NCBI RefSeq assembly: GCF_013215345.1
Contig: NZ_JABSOV010000030.1
Location: 1 to 42,689, forward strand
Reading direction: 5' to 3'
DNA: 42,689 bases
From: Colwellia sp.
Lineage (GTDB): Bacteria > Pseudomonadota > Gammaproteobacteria > Enterobacterales > Alteromonadaceae
Positions 1-8,803 of the stretch are shown piece by piece. The position numbers and the translations under genes are program-made. The notes beneath the pieces were generated by a model, which was given only the letters and a program-made list of their open reading frames with translations, did no database searches and was not told the origin of the DNA. Position 1 is the stretch's first letter. Every line of letters begins with the position of its first letter.

Positions 1-26
1 ATACACTCACAACTAGCATTATCAAC

Positions 27-410
27 TTAGTCATCAAACTGCGCTTGGTAATACGCTGGTGTTGCACTACTGGCTTGATAAAAGCTAACCACATTCAAGC
101 CTTGAGCTTCGCTGCCCTGTTGGTCTTGTGCCACTAAGGTATAGTTAATAAATTCATCATTAGTGATGAAGCTAAACTCACCATTTTCATTCGGTTGATA
201 CACCTTAATCGTTTGCCAAGTTTCATCTTGAAGTAACAGTTCTACGTCAGTGAAGGCACTACTAACGCCGCAATCATTAGTTAACTGTGATGTTAAAGAG
301 AAGTTGTATTCAACTGGCTCTGGTGGCTTTGGCGGAGTACTAGATGAACTACCACCACAACCTTGCAGAAATAAGGTGAGCAATAAAGGAGATATAAGGT
401 ATTTATTCAA
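27..410 (-). CDS. Small putative lipoprotein, possibly truncated
   Basis: 127-residue protein starting with TTG at 410; AGGA lies about 7 nt upstream and no better ATG is seen. The N-terminus is a lipoprotein signal peptide: Asn-Lys, a hydrophobic stretch, then the lipobox LQGC with Cys18, followed by a Gly/Ser/Pro linker (GGSSSSTPPKPPEP). The rest (about residues 35-127) looks like a small beta-rich extracytoplasmic domain. I do not recognise the family. The product probably sits in the inner or outer membrane facing the periplasm. The TAA stop at 27-29 may be premature, because the same frame stays open to the window edge and encodes VDNASCEC. The gene is divergent from the chemosensory operon and there is no sign that they work together. 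Confidence 0.65.
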   Translation of the reverse strand: MNKYLISPLLLTLFLQGCGGSSSSTPPKPPEPVEYNFSLTSQLTNDCGVSSAFTDVELLLQDETWQTIKVYQPNENGEFSFITNDEFINYTLVAQDQQGSEAQGLNVVSFYQASSATPAYYQAQFDD

Positions 411-781
411 GAGGTGTTCCTAAAATGTCATTTAAAAGTTTATGGGAAAATCAGGTGATATAGATGTTATTGCTCAGACGAGCTCACCTTAAGGTGACAA
501 AAACATCTACAAAACAACGTTGAAGGAATTATACCCAGTTTTAACGGTAACTTGCTAACTTTTGTTATGACTATTTTCTCTACAGAAAAAGCTAAAATAG
601 CCAAAGTAATATAATCACAATAGTTAGTTCGGTCAGTCACTTAGCATATAACTAGCAATCCTTGTTTTATTGAATTTCATTGTCTACGCTAATTTATAGC
701 GTTACTTTTTTAGCTTTATTTTTAAGGTAAAGTTTCCATGTACTGATTGTAAATCACACGCCATCATCTATAGGAACAATA
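411..781. other. Divergent intergenic region, 371 bp
   Basis: Gene-free spacer between the lipoprotein gene and the first MCP gene, so it should hold promoters for both directions. A perfect 14-bp palindrome TCACCTTAAGGTGA lies at 484-497, close to the lipoprotein side. The MCP start is preceded by TATAGGA, a usable ribosome binding site. I could not find a convincing sigma-28 (flagellar) promoter in front of the MCP gene. Confidence 0.5.
484..497. repeat. Perfect 14-bp palindrome
   Basis: TCACCTTAAGGTGA is fully self-complementary. It lies about 75 bp upstream of the lipoprotein start, where an operator could sit. Its role is unknown. A partial match (TCACCTTAAG) occurs near 14299 in another divergent spacer, upstream of the Nudix gene. 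Confidence 0.4.
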
Positions 782-1969
782 ATGCTTATTGACCTGCAAA
801 AAAAACTAAATCTTAGCTTTATCATTGTCACTATCTCCGTATTACTCGCCTTACTTGATAGTGGGCAAAGCATACTATTAGCAATTCTCCTTGGCATAGC
901 TGTTATTGCCGGCGGTTATGCTTGTTTTTATTTTCAGAAAAACATCTCATTGGCATATCAAAAAGAGCGGCTAGAAGCCGAGCAATCATCCTCAGCAAGG
1001 AAGCAAGATAATATTCATATAGAGCAATATTTAGATTTAGCCCATCAAATTATTGAGGTCTGGGCTGGACAAACGTCATTAGCGCGAGGTCAAGGTGATG
1101 ACAATATAAATCAGCTGGCAACAAATTTTGCTCAAATTAAGGAGCAATTAGCCGAAGCTATTCATACATCTCAAGAAACCTCTGGCGACATGAGTGGCGA
1201 AAGTGGTTTAACCAATATTATTAGTCAATCTGAACAGTCTTTAAATACCATTATTCAATCCTTACACGACGCTATGGTAGGTCGTGATCAAATTTTAAGT
1301 GAAATAAATAATTTATCCTCCATTGCTGAAGAGCTGTCTAAAATGGGTGATGAAGTTGCAGGGATAGCTTCACAAACTAACTTGCTCGCGCTTAATGCCG
1401 CCATTGAAGCAGCACGTGCCGGTGAAGCTGGACGAGGTTTTGCCGTTGTTGCCGATGAAGTTAGAACCTTATCAACACGCTCTGGAGAAACAGGTTCCCG
1501 AATATCTAAAACCATTGAGCAAGTTAACGCCACATTACAAAACACCCTAACCAAGACCCAAGAGTTTACCGAGCAAGACGCCCTTATCATTAACAACGCT
1601 GAAGAAACAATAAAACAAGTCATCGATGATTACAGTGTTGCAGGGGAAAAAATAATGCTCAGCGCTAACCAACTTGAACAAGAAAACACCACGGTTCAAT
1701 TGGCGATAGATGATGTACTGGTATCACTACAATTCCAAGATAGGGTAAGCCAAATACTTGGTCATATTTTTGATGACATGAATAAGCTAGCCCCAAACTA
1801 TCAGCAATGCCAATACAATATAAGCCAAGGACTGCCGATAGAGCCTGTAGATATCCAACAATGGCTGAATAATATTAAACGTACTTACACTACATTAGAA
1901 CAAGTGTCAGTCCATGATGGCAGTGAACAAAAACAAGATAATAAAAGTGATGAAATAACCTTTTTTTAA
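782..1969 (+). CDS. Methyl-accepting chemotaxis protein without a periplasmic sensor domain
   Basis: 395 residues. Two hydrophobic segments at about residues 10-26 and 29-51 form a membrane hairpin with almost no loop, so there is no room for a periplasmic ligand domain. A coiled-coil region follows. The highly conserved MCP hairpin tip is intact around residues 195-230 ([20 protein letters not shown], then [12 protein letters not shown]), which is the CheA/CheW contact site. The C-terminal part contains [13 protein letters not shown], seen in a subset of short MCPs, and the protein ends in the aromatic tail EITFF. It is the first gene of the chemosensory operon, 44 nt before cheY, with TATAGGA as ribosome binding site. 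It may sense a cytoplasmic or membrane-borne signal (inference). Confidence 0.9.
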   Translation: MLIDLQKKLNLSFIIVTISVLLALLDSGQSILLAILLGIAVIAGGYACFYFQKNISLAYQKERLEAEQSSSARKQDNIHIEQYLDLAHQIIEVWAGQTSLARGQGDDNINQLATNFAQIKEQLAEAIHTSQETSGDMSGESGLTNIISQSEQSLNTIIQSLHDAMVGRDQILSEINNLSSIAEELSKMGDEVAGIASQTNLLALNAAIEAARAGEAGRGFAVVADEVRTLSTRSGETGSRISKTIEQVNATLQNTLTKTQEFTEQDALIINNAEETIKQVIDDYSVAGEKIMLSANQLEQENTTVQLAIDDVLVSLQFQDRVSQILGHIFDDMNKLAPNYQQCQYNISQGLPIEPVDIQQWLNNIKRTYTTLEQVSVHDGSEQKQDNKSDEITFF

Positions 1970-2013
1970 AAACCCAACTCAAAAACACTTAATACTAAAA
2001 ATAGTAGGGAAAT

Positions 2014-2376
2014 ATGAGTAAAACAATTTTAATAGTCGATGATTCCGCCAGTATCAGACAAGTAGTTACTATGACGTTAAAAGGTGCCGGTTATGAGGTT
2101 ATTGAAGCGGTTGATGGTAAAGACGGCCTCAGTAAACTTGACGGTAAAAAAATCCATTTAATCGTCTCCGATGTCAATATGCCTATTATGGGCGGTATTG
2201 ATATGGTTAAAGCAATTAAGCAAATGCCTGCATATAAGTTTACCCCCATCATTATGCTTACCACAGAAGCATCTGATGATATGAAAAGGCAAGGCAAAGC
2301 GATAGGAGCAAAAGCTTGGATGGTAAAACCTTTTAAGCCCGAACAAATGTTGCAAGCGGTGACTATGCTTACTTAA
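2014..2376 (+). CDS. cheY: CheY-like single-domain response regulator
   Basis: 120 residues, one receiver domain with no output domain. Acidic pocket Asp9/Asp10, phospho-acceptor Asp53 in SDVNMP, Thr in MLTTEA and Lys105 in VKPF are all present, so it should be phosphorylated by CheA. The alpha3 region reads PIMGGIDM, with Gly where most receivers have Asp. It lies between the first MCP gene and the STAS gene, on the same strand with short spacers. In a flagellar system CheY-P binds the motor switch; whether this copy does so cannot be told here, because no flagellar genes and no cheZ are in the window. Confidence 0.92.
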   Translation: MSKTILIVDDSASIRQVVTMTLKGAGYEVIEAVDGKDGLSKLDGKKIHLIVSDVNMPIMGGIDMVKAIKQMPAYKFTPIIMLTTEASDDMKRQGKAIGAKAWMVKPFKPEQMLQAVTMLT

Positions 2377-2445
2377 CAGATTTAGCAAAAGTAAGTTTGA
2401 TATTACAGTCAGGAAGGCTTAATAAATAACAATGGTTGAGAGAAT

Positions 2446-2796
2446 ATGGCTGAAATAAAAATCACTCAAAAGCAGAATAATAGTACTGAAATCACCATTA
2501 GTGGTGAGCTTACTATTTACTGTGCTATGGATGCTTATCAACAGCACTTTCAGCAACTAAAAGTAAAAGAAATAACATTATTCCAATTTGGCAATATTAG
2601 TGAAATTGATACCGCAGGTGTACAACTACTGATTATGCTGATGAAGATAGTCAGCGAACAAAAGAGTAGTTACCAAGTAACGACCTTAGGAGAAGCACTA
2701 ACCGATTACAGTAACTTATTTCAACTAAATCGCTACTTTATTGACTTTGAAGATTTTACCGAACTGACCTCGGATAATGCAGAGGATAAGCAATGA
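2446..2796 (+). CDS. STAS-domain protein of the chemosensory operon
   Basis: 116 residues forming a single STAS (anti-sigma-antagonist type) domain. The conserved loop that carries the phosphorylatable Ser in SpoIIAA reads SEIDTAGVQLL here, with Thr at that place. Its stop overlaps the start of cheA (ATGA, 4 nt shared), which indicates translational coupling. STAS proteins of this kind occur directly in front of cheA in several gammaproteobacterial chemosensory clusters. Its partner is not proven; CheA or a receptor protein is the natural candidate from position (inference). MlaB-like lipid-transport STAS proteins are an alternative family match, but the context argues against that. Confidence 0.8.
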   Translation: MAEIKITQKQNNSTEITISGELTIYCAMDAYQQHFQQLKVKEITLFQFGNISEIDTAGVQLLIMLMKIVSEQKSSYQVTTLGEALTDYSNLFQLNRYFIDFEDFTELTSDNAEDKQ

Positions 2797-5027
2797 GCTT
2801 AGATGCCATATTACAAACTTTCTTTGTTGAGGCTCAAGAGCATTTAGAGTCAATGGAGAATATGCTGCTAAAAATGGATGAGGGTGAATGTGATGACGAA
2901 ATGCTTAATGATATTTTTCGTTCCGCGCACACTATCAAAGGCTCTGCAGGTATTTTTGGCTTAGATCATATTGTTAATTTTACTCATGTAGTCGAAAATG
3001 TACTCGACCGTGCTAGAGACAAAGAAATCGAAATAGATACAGATTTAATCAACGTTATTTTCAAATGTCGTGATCACATGCAAAGCTTAGTTGGTGTCAC
3101 ACTCGATGAATTTAATGCACAAGCGGACCTACAAAAAATAGACAATGATTTACTTGCCGCATTAGCTCCTTGGGCAAGTACAGAAAATATTGACGCAGTA
3201 AAAAAAACTAGTACTGCCATGGAAAGCCAACCCGAACAAAAGCTAACTGATGATGGAGGTACTGACAAGCTTTGGCATATTTCCCTTCGTCTATCAACAG
3301 ACTGCCTTAAAAATGGCATGGACCCCTTATCCTTCATCAAATTTCTTACTAGCCTAGGTGAGATCAAGCATATAGAAACCATTGTCGATAACTTCCCTTC
3401 CCTTGATAACTTTGATGCTGAAAGCCTTTATTTCGCCTATGAAATAGCACTACAGTCTGACGCTAGCTTAGAAGAAATAGAAAATACCTTTATGTTTGTC
3501 CAAGATGACTCTGACATCACCATTTTACCACCCAGTGCAACCATTGGAGACTACCTTACATTAATTGATAAGCTGCCAGAGGAAAATCAAAGGCTTGGTG
3601 ATATATTGGTGAAGTGCGGATCACTGACTAGACACTCTCTCGAGCAGGCTTTAGCTTCACCAAGTACAGAAAAAACTGTTTCAGAACAAACCATTACGGA
3701 TCAACCCGACGAGTCACCTGCTGAAGAACGAAAAGATCCCGATACTACAATAAATACTGCGTTAACTAAACAGAAGCAAGCTAAAACCCAAGCCCCTGAA
3801 GGCAAACAGATTCGTATTGACTCAAGCCGATTAGACCATCTAATTAACCTCATCGGTGAATTAGTCATCAATCAACAACGCATTGAGTTGCTCTCTAAAG
3901 ACAGTAAAAATCCCCAGCTAGTAGAAGCCGTTGACGATTTTGATAATTTTACTAATCAAATCCGTGATGCCGCCTTAAGTTTGAGAATGGTCCCTATTGG
4001 TGGCACTTTTCAGCGCTTTAAACGCCTTGTCAGAGATACCTCGCAAGAACTAGGTAAAGAAGTAGAATTAATTATAGATGGCGCAGATACTGAGCTAGAT
4101 CGCTTGATGGTGGAAAAACTGGGTGATCCACTTACTCATATTGTTCGAAATGCCATGGACCATGGCCTAGAGTCAACAGAAGATCGACAAGCTGCTGGAA
4201 AAAACATTAAAGGTCAGCTCAAGCTATCGGCCTACCATGAAGGCGGGCACATTGTTATTGCCATCAGCGATGATGGTAATGGTATTAATAAAGTGCGCAT
4301 AAGAGAAAAAGCTATCGAAAAAGGTATTATCAATAATGACTCTCAATTGAGCGATAACGAACTATTTCATCTTATATTTCACCCTGGTTTTTCTACCGCT
4401 GAAACGGTGACAAACCTTTCTGGACGTGGGGTTGGTATGGATGTGGTAAAACGTAATGTAGAAGCATTACAGGGTAGTATTGATATTAGTTCACAAACAG
4501 GTATTGGTTCAGAGTTTAAAATCCGACTACCTCTAACTCTCGCTATTATTGATGGTTTTCATGTAGAAGCTAAAGGCACACACTTTATTATTCCACAAGC
4601 GACTATCATAGAATGTATAGATTTGTCCAATCACCAAGACATTAAAGGTCGGCATTGTATTAATTTACGTGGCGATATGATCCCTTATCTAAATATGTCC
4701 GAAATATTTAACCTTGCCCCAAGCCAAAAGATGAAAGCTGCCGATCATATGACGAGGCATACCGCTAAAAGAGAGTTAGTTATAGTTCAGTTTGGCAGTG
4801 ATGTTGCGGGTATCGCTGTCGATAGACTTAATGGTGAAATCCAAACCGTTGTCAAACCATTAGGACCCATTTTTAAAGCCCTTAAAGGTATAGGTGGCTC
4901 TAGCCTACTCGGCAATGGTGAAATAGCTTTTATTTTAGATGTTCCACAATTAATTGAATTAGCTATCGCCAATGAAATAGCCAACAAGGTTTCTTGCCCG
5001 GAGAGTATTAAGAGCCCAGATAAATAA
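2793..5027 (+). CDS. cheA: Chemotaxis histidine kinase CheA
   Basis: 744 residues, cytoplasmic. Domains in order: HPt with phospho-His46 in SAHTIKGSAG; an acidic middle domain at about 158-248 (LRLSTDCLKNGMDPL, then LGEI) seen in many proteobacterial CheAs; a linker with RLGDILVKCGSLTRHSLEQ at 267-285; the P3 dimerisation helices from about 340; the ATPase domain with N box VRNAMDHGLES (451-461), G1 SDDGNGIN (492-499) and G2 GRGVGMDVV (544-552); and the CheW-like P5 domain from about 585. All catalytic motifs are intact. It phosphorylates CheY, CheB and possibly the REC-EAL protein encoded downstream. The linker stretch resembles the MshEN c-di-GMP motif (see findings). Confidence 0.96.
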   Translation: MSLDAILQTFFVEAQEHLESMENMLLKMDEGECDDEMLNDIFRSAHTIKGSAGIFGLDHIVNFTHVVENVLDRARDKEIEIDTDLINVIFKCRDHMQSLVGVTLDEFNAQADLQKIDNDLLAALAPWASTENIDAVKKTSTAMESQPEQKLTDDGGTDKLWHISLRLSTDCLKNGMDPLSFIKFLTSLGEIKHIETIVDNFPSLDNFDAESLYFAYEIALQSDASLEEIENTFMFVQDDSDITILPPSATIGDYLTLIDKLPEENQRLGDILVKCGSLTRHSLEQALASPSTEKTVSEQTITDQPDESPAEERKDPDTTINTALTKQKQAKTQAPEGKQIRIDSSRLDHLINLIGELVINQQRIELLSKDSKNPQLVEAVDDFDNFTNQIRDAALSLRMVPIGGTFQRFKRLVRDTSQELGKEVELIIDGADTELDRLMVEKLGDPLTHIVRNAMDHGLESTEDRQAAGKNIKGQLKLSAYHEGGHIVIAISDDGNGINKVRIREKAIEKGIINNDSQLSDNELFHLIFHPGFSTAETVTNLSGRGVGMDVVKRNVEALQGSIDISSQTGIGSEFKIRLPLTLAIIDGFHVEAKGTHFIIPQATIIECIDLSNHQDIKGRHCINLRGDMIPYLNMSEIFNLAPSQKMKAADHMTRHTAKRELVIVQFGSDVAGIAVDRLNGEIQTVVKPLGPIFKALKGIGGSSLLGNGEIAFILDVPQLIELAIANEIANKVSCPESIKSPDK

Positions 5028-5140
5028 TCGTACCCGAAAGTTTATTACCAAAAAACGGGTAAAAGTAAAAAACAGCAAGTCATAAGCTTTTAAGAAGTAG
5101 CTTACTTAACACGTAAGTAAATGATAATTCGGAGGATACA

Positions 5141-5617
5141 ATGGTGGATAAAACCAGCCAGTTCTTAACCTTTACCATTGCAGATGAGCATTTTGGTATG
5201 GACTTGCATCAAACGAGAGAGATTATTGAATACGCAGGTATCACGCACGTGCCATTAATGCCGCAATTTATATCTGGGGTAATAAACCTACGTGGTGAAG
5301 TGGTACCGGTAATCGACTTGAGCGTTCGCTTAGGTCGCCAACCTATTACCATACATAAAAGAACGTGTGTCATCGTCATTGAATTACACTCTAGCGAAAA
5401 ACATTGTGTATTAGGTTTACTGGCAGATGCCGTCAATGAAGTTATAGATATTTCCGCTAGCGATATTGAAGACGCCCCTGCTTTTGGAGCCAAAATAAGA
5501 GCAGAATTTATTCAAGGTATAGCCAAAAAAGATGATGAGTTTATTGTGCTATTAGATGCTGAAAAAACATTGTCGCCGGTGGAATTAGCCCACTTAGTTG
5601 AAGCAGAGCTGCAATAA
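5141..5617 (+). CDS. cheW: CheW coupling protein
   Basis: 158 residues, a single CheW domain linking receptors to CheA. The conserved INLRGEVVPVIDL segment (about residues 48-60) and the matching C-terminal strand are present. The start ATG has a strong ribosome binding site (CGGAGG, 6 nt upstream). A 113-bp spacer separates it from cheA. It contains two short inverted repeats (TACCCG/CGGGTA near 5031-5061 and TTACTT/AAGTAA near 5103), which may tune expression within the operon. Confidence 0.94.
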   Translation: MVDKTSQFLTFTIADEHFGMDLHQTREIIEYAGITHVPLMPQFISGVINLRGEVVPVIDLSVRLGRQPITIHKRTCVIVIELHSSEKHCVLGLLADAVNEVIDISASDIEDAPAFGAKIRAEFIQGIAKKDDEFIVLLDAEKTLSPVELAHLVEAELQ

Positions 5618-5658
5618 AACGGTCACTAAATATAATTTTGAGAGCAGAGGATAACAAC

Positions 5659-7335
5659 ATGTTAGAAAGAATAAGCTTAAAAGCCAAAGTTCTATTTTTG
5701 GGACTTCTGGTAGTATTATCACTAGTATTGTTAAGCTGGGAGGCAGTCAATGAACTTTCGAAATTTCGAGATTCAACCGAAAAGAGCTTTGTTTTAGTTA
5801 AACAAAATGTTGAGATATTAACCGCTTTAACCAATGCTCATGTAATTTTTAAAACTCAAGTTCAAGAATGGAAAAACATCTTAATTCGAGGCAATAATAA
5901 AAAACAGTTCGATAAGTATGCTACTAGATTTAAAAAAAGCTCTGATAAAGTACAATCGTTATTAGCTCATGCTATTAAAAAATCCAAAGAGTTATCCCTT
6001 GATTCTCAAGCCATAGAGGATGTTAAACTAGCCCATGAGCAGCTAAAAGTTGCCTACTTAAAAGCCTTGGATAATTTTAATAGTAAAGACCCCTTAACAG
6101 GGAAGAAGGTAGATAAAAGTGTCAGTGGTGTTGATAGACCCGCGAGTAAAGGCATGACCGAATTAGCTGAAAATACAGAAAGAGACTTCAAGGAAATAAT
6201 TGCTGATAATCATACGGCTATGGAGGAAGAGTTTGCTAAAAACAAATCTGCTTTAATCACTTTTTCTTTTATTGAAGGCTTTATTATTTTAGGCTTAATG
6301 GTATTTATCTTTAATGATTTATTTAAAACATTAGGTGGTGACCCTCGTTATGCGGCGCATGTTTGTAATCAAGTTGCCAATGGTGACTTAAGTATTGAAA
6401 TTGAATTAAAGCACAATGATAAGAACTCCCTGCTTTATAGTATCACTAACATGAAAAACCAATTAGCCACCATTATTCACGATGTCAGGTCATCTTCAGA
6501 AGCTTTATCTTCCGCCTCCACAGAAGTAAACTCCACCGCACAAACTATTGCTAAAGGTGCTTCAGTACAAGCTGCCAGTGTTGAAGAGACATCGGCTTCG
6601 ATGGAAGAAATGTCAGCGTCTATCTCACAAAACAATGAAAATGCTGGCATCACCAATGGTATGGCGCAACAAGCGTCAAAAGAAGCAACTATTGGTGGGG
6701 AGGCAGTATCTGAAACCGTTGATGCCATGCAAAAAATTGCCGAAAAAATAAGTGTTATTGATGATATAGCATACCAGACCAACCTTTTGGCACTTAACGC
6801 CGCTATTGAAGCGGGTCGCGCGGGAGATCACGGTAAAGGTTTCGCTGTAGTTGCCTCAGAAGTACGAAAGCTTGCTGAGCGTAGTCAAGTCGCAGCTCAA
6901 GAAATTGGTGAATTAGCTAAAGATAGCGTAAAACGTGCCGATTTGGCCGGTAAATCGCTAAAAGAAATGGTACCTTCAATTAATAAAACGGCAGATTTGG
7001 TACAAGAAATTGCCGCAGCTTCTTCAGAGCAAGCCTCTGGGGTTCATCAAATTAATGAAGCCATTGCTCAAGTAAATCAAACGATGCAACATAATGCTGC
7101 GGCTTCAGAAGAGCTCAGTGCAACCTCTGAAGAAATGAATATTCAAGCATTACAGCTACAAGAATCGGTAAACTATTTCACCTTAGAAGCCTCTCCTCTA
7201 CCGAAAGCTATATCATCAAACAGCAGTTCATCAATAAATACTGGTTCAAGTTCAAGCCCTAAAAGATCGGTGAGTAAATTAATCAAAGATGGCAGTAATC
7301 GAGATGATGACGATAATAAGTTTGTTAGCTATTAA
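5659..7335 (+). CDS. Methyl-accepting chemotaxis protein with periplasmic domain
   Basis: 558 residues from the ATG at 5659, chosen because AGAGG lies 8 nt before it; a TTG seven codons upstream has no such support. TM1 is at about residues 10-30, followed by a periplasmic domain of roughly 165 residues that looks helical (four-helix-bundle type). TM2 lies at about 197-220 (FSFIEGFIILGLMVFIF). A HAMP-like segment starting GGDPRYAAHVCNQVANGDLS comes next, then the signalling domain with tip [20 protein letters not shown]. The C-terminal tail is rich in Ser and Asp. It is probably the dedicated transmembrane receptor of this operon, feeding CheA through CheW. The ligand cannot be predicted. Confidence 0.93.
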   Translation: MLERISLKAKVLFLGLLVVLSLVLLSWEAVNELSKFRDSTEKSFVLVKQNVEILTALTNAHVIFKTQVQEWKNILIRGNNKKQFDKYATRFKKSSDKVQSLLAHAIKKSKELSLDSQAIEDVKLAHEQLKVAYLKALDNFNSKDPLTGKKVDKSVSGVDRPASKGMTELAENTERDFKEIIADNHTAMEEEFAKNKSALITFSFIEGFIILGLMVFIFNDLFKTLGGDPRYAAHVCNQVANGDLSIEIELKHNDKNSLLYSITNMKNQLATIIHDVRSSSEALSSASTEVNSTAQTIAKGASVQAASVEETSASMEEMSASISQNNENAGITNGMAQQASKEATIGGEAVSETVDAMQKIAEKISVIDDIAYQTNLLALNAAIEAGRAGDHGKGFAVVASEVRKLAERSQVAAQEIGELAKDSVKRADLAGKSLKEMVPSINKTADLVQEIAAASSEQASGVHQINEAIAQVNQTMQHNAAASEELSATSEEMNIQALQLQESVNYFTLEASPLPKAISSNSSSSINTGSSSSPKRSVSKLIKDGSNRDDDDNKFVSY

Positions 7336-7355
7336 ACTTTATTAGTGATAACACT

Positions 7356-7396
7356 GAGCTACTAATTACTCACTTTACAGTGGCAATTAGTAGCTC
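7356..7396 (+). repeat. Strong intercistronic hairpin between MCP and cheR
   Basis: Perfect 12-bp inverted repeat GAGCTACTAATT / AATTAGTAGCTC with a 17-nt loop. The loop itself contains CACT-ttac-AGTG, so a second helix can stack inside. No T-run follows, so it is unlikely to be a factor-independent terminator. Inside an operon such a stem may stabilise the upstream mRNA end or lower expression of cheR-cheD-cheB relative to the receptor (inference). Confidence 0.6.
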
Positions 7397-7417
7397 ATAA
7401 AGAGTTAAGGTTACATA

Positions 7418-8248
7418 ATGCAAGGGTTAACCATAATGAGTACATTGGAAACACTACCTTCTGAGGAGGTTTATACCCTCTTTCAAAAGCTAGTTTATGA
7501 CAAACTAGGTATTCATTTAGCCAAACAAAAGCGCATGATGCTAGGTCACCGCCTGTTAAAACGCGTTAAGCATAGCCAAGTTAATGGTTTCTCTGATTAT
7601 TTTAGATTCATTACCAACCCTGATAATAGTAATGAACTAGAAGTTGCTTTGGAGTTGATGACCACAAATGAAACTTTTTTCTTTCGCGAAGAGAAACACT
7701 TTGAATATTTGGCCAATGCAATCTTGCCAAAGATAAACCCTAACCGAGAGTATAAAGTATGGAGCGCTGCTAGCTCTTCAGGTGAAGAGCCTTACAGTAT
7801 TGCCATGCTGCTTAATGAACATTGTCCTACGCCTTGGTCCGTTGTCGCTTCTGATGTTAACAAGTCTGTATTAGCCCACGCTCGCAAAGGAATATATATT
7901 GATGATAGAACTAAATTACTTCCTAAAAAGTACCGGCAAACTTATTGCGTTAAAGGCACTGACGAATTTGAAGGTTATATGAGAGTAAAGCCAGAATTAA
8001 GAAAGCGGCTACACTTTTTCTATTTCAACTTACTTGACAACATGGCCAGTTTAGGAAAATTTGATCTTATCTTTATTCGTAATGTGATGATTTATTTTGA
8101 TGATAAAACGCGTCAAAAAATAATTAATGGTCTGCAAAAATGTCTAAATAAAGATGGCTATCTCTTTATTAGCCACTCCGAAACCTTACATGGTTTAGAG
8201 CACTCATTTGAATTAATAAAACCAGCAATTTATCAACGTACGAGTTAA
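7418..8248 (+). CDS. cheR: Chemotaxis protein methyltransferase CheR
   Basis: 276 residues. An N-terminal helical domain (about 12-80) is followed by the S-adenosylmethionine-binding domain, with VWSAASSSGEEPYSIAM (about 110-126) as the GEE signature, ASDVNKSVL as the second SAM loop and IFIRNVMIYFD near 215. It methylates glutamates of the MCP cytoplasmic domains, opposing CheB. Two starts are possible: ATG 7418 (AAGG 7 nt upstream) and ATG 7436 (AAGGG 9 nt upstream, product begins MSTLETL). Both have acceptable ribosome binding sites. Confidence 0.94.
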   Translation: MQGLTIMSTLETLPSEEVYTLFQKLVYDKLGIHLAKQKRMMLGHRLLKRVKHSQVNGFSDYFRFITNPDNSNELEVALELMTTNETFFFREEKHFEYLANAILPKINPNREYKVWSAASSSGEEPYSIAMLLNEHCPTPWSVVASDVNKSVLAHARKGIYIDDRTKLLPKKYRQTYCVKGTDEFEGYMRVKPELRKRLHFFYFNLLDNMASLGKFDLIFIRNVMIYFDDKTRQKIINGLQKCLNKDGYLFISHSETLHGLEHSFELIKPAIYQRTS

Positions 8249-8290
8249 GGATTATTAATAAAGTAAAAGTAGTTTATTGGGAGAAGGTCG

Positions 8291-8803
8291 ATGAGCCAAG
8301 ATAATAGTGGCATTACTTTACAGCCAGGCGAGGTGTACTTTTCTCAGCTGCAAGAAAGTAATGCTATAAAACAGTTAAAAACAATTTTAGGATCTTGTGT
8401 GGCGGTTACTATTTGGCATGCAAAGAGTAAAACGGCTGGCATGTGTCACTACTTATTAACACAAGAAGCAGATAACACTAAATCATCACAAGTAATGCAA
8501 AAATATCGTTATGGAGACGAAGCTCTGGATTATTTATTAAAAAAAATGGCCTTACTTCACCCATTAGATGAGTATGATTTAGCACTTTATGGCGGCAGTA
8601 ATATGTACCCTAGTTTAACCTCTCCCTCCATTGGCGAAGTTAATGTTAAGTTTGCCGAAAACTGGGCAAAGAAAAACGCGCTAACGATTGGTAAGCAAGA
8701 TACTTTAGGTCAATATGGTCGTAGTGTTATTTTAGATTTGACTACAGGAAGTATCACAGTTATTAACTATAAAGAAGATAAAGGAGCCTATAGTGAGCAT
8801 TAA
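8291..8803 (+). CDS. cheD: Chemoreceptor glutamine deamidase CheD
   Basis: 170 residues. The catalytic pair is visible: Cys36 in LGSCVAV and His53 in GMCHYLL. CheD deamidates receptor glutamines to methyl-accepting glutamates and in many bacteria is paired with the phosphatase CheC, which is not present here. The start is preceded by GGGAGAAGG. Its 3' end overlaps cheB by 11 nt, so the two are probably translationally coupled. Confidence 0.94.
   Translation: MSQDNSGITLQPGEVYFSQLQESNAIKQLKTILGSCVAVTIWHAKSKTAGMCHYLLTQEADNTKSSQVMQKYRYGDEALDYLLKKMALLHPLDEYDLALYGGSNMYPSLTSPSIGEVNVKFAENWAKKNALTIGKQDTLGQYGRSVILDLTTGSITVINYKEDKGAYSEH

Noticed and set aside
1288-1623. Open frame of 111 codons on the minus strand inside the first MCP gene
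   Set aside because: It lies wholly antisense to the conserved MCP signalling region and its translation has no recognisable domain. The same applies to other antisense frames inside cheA, iscS, hscA, secD, tgt and prfC.
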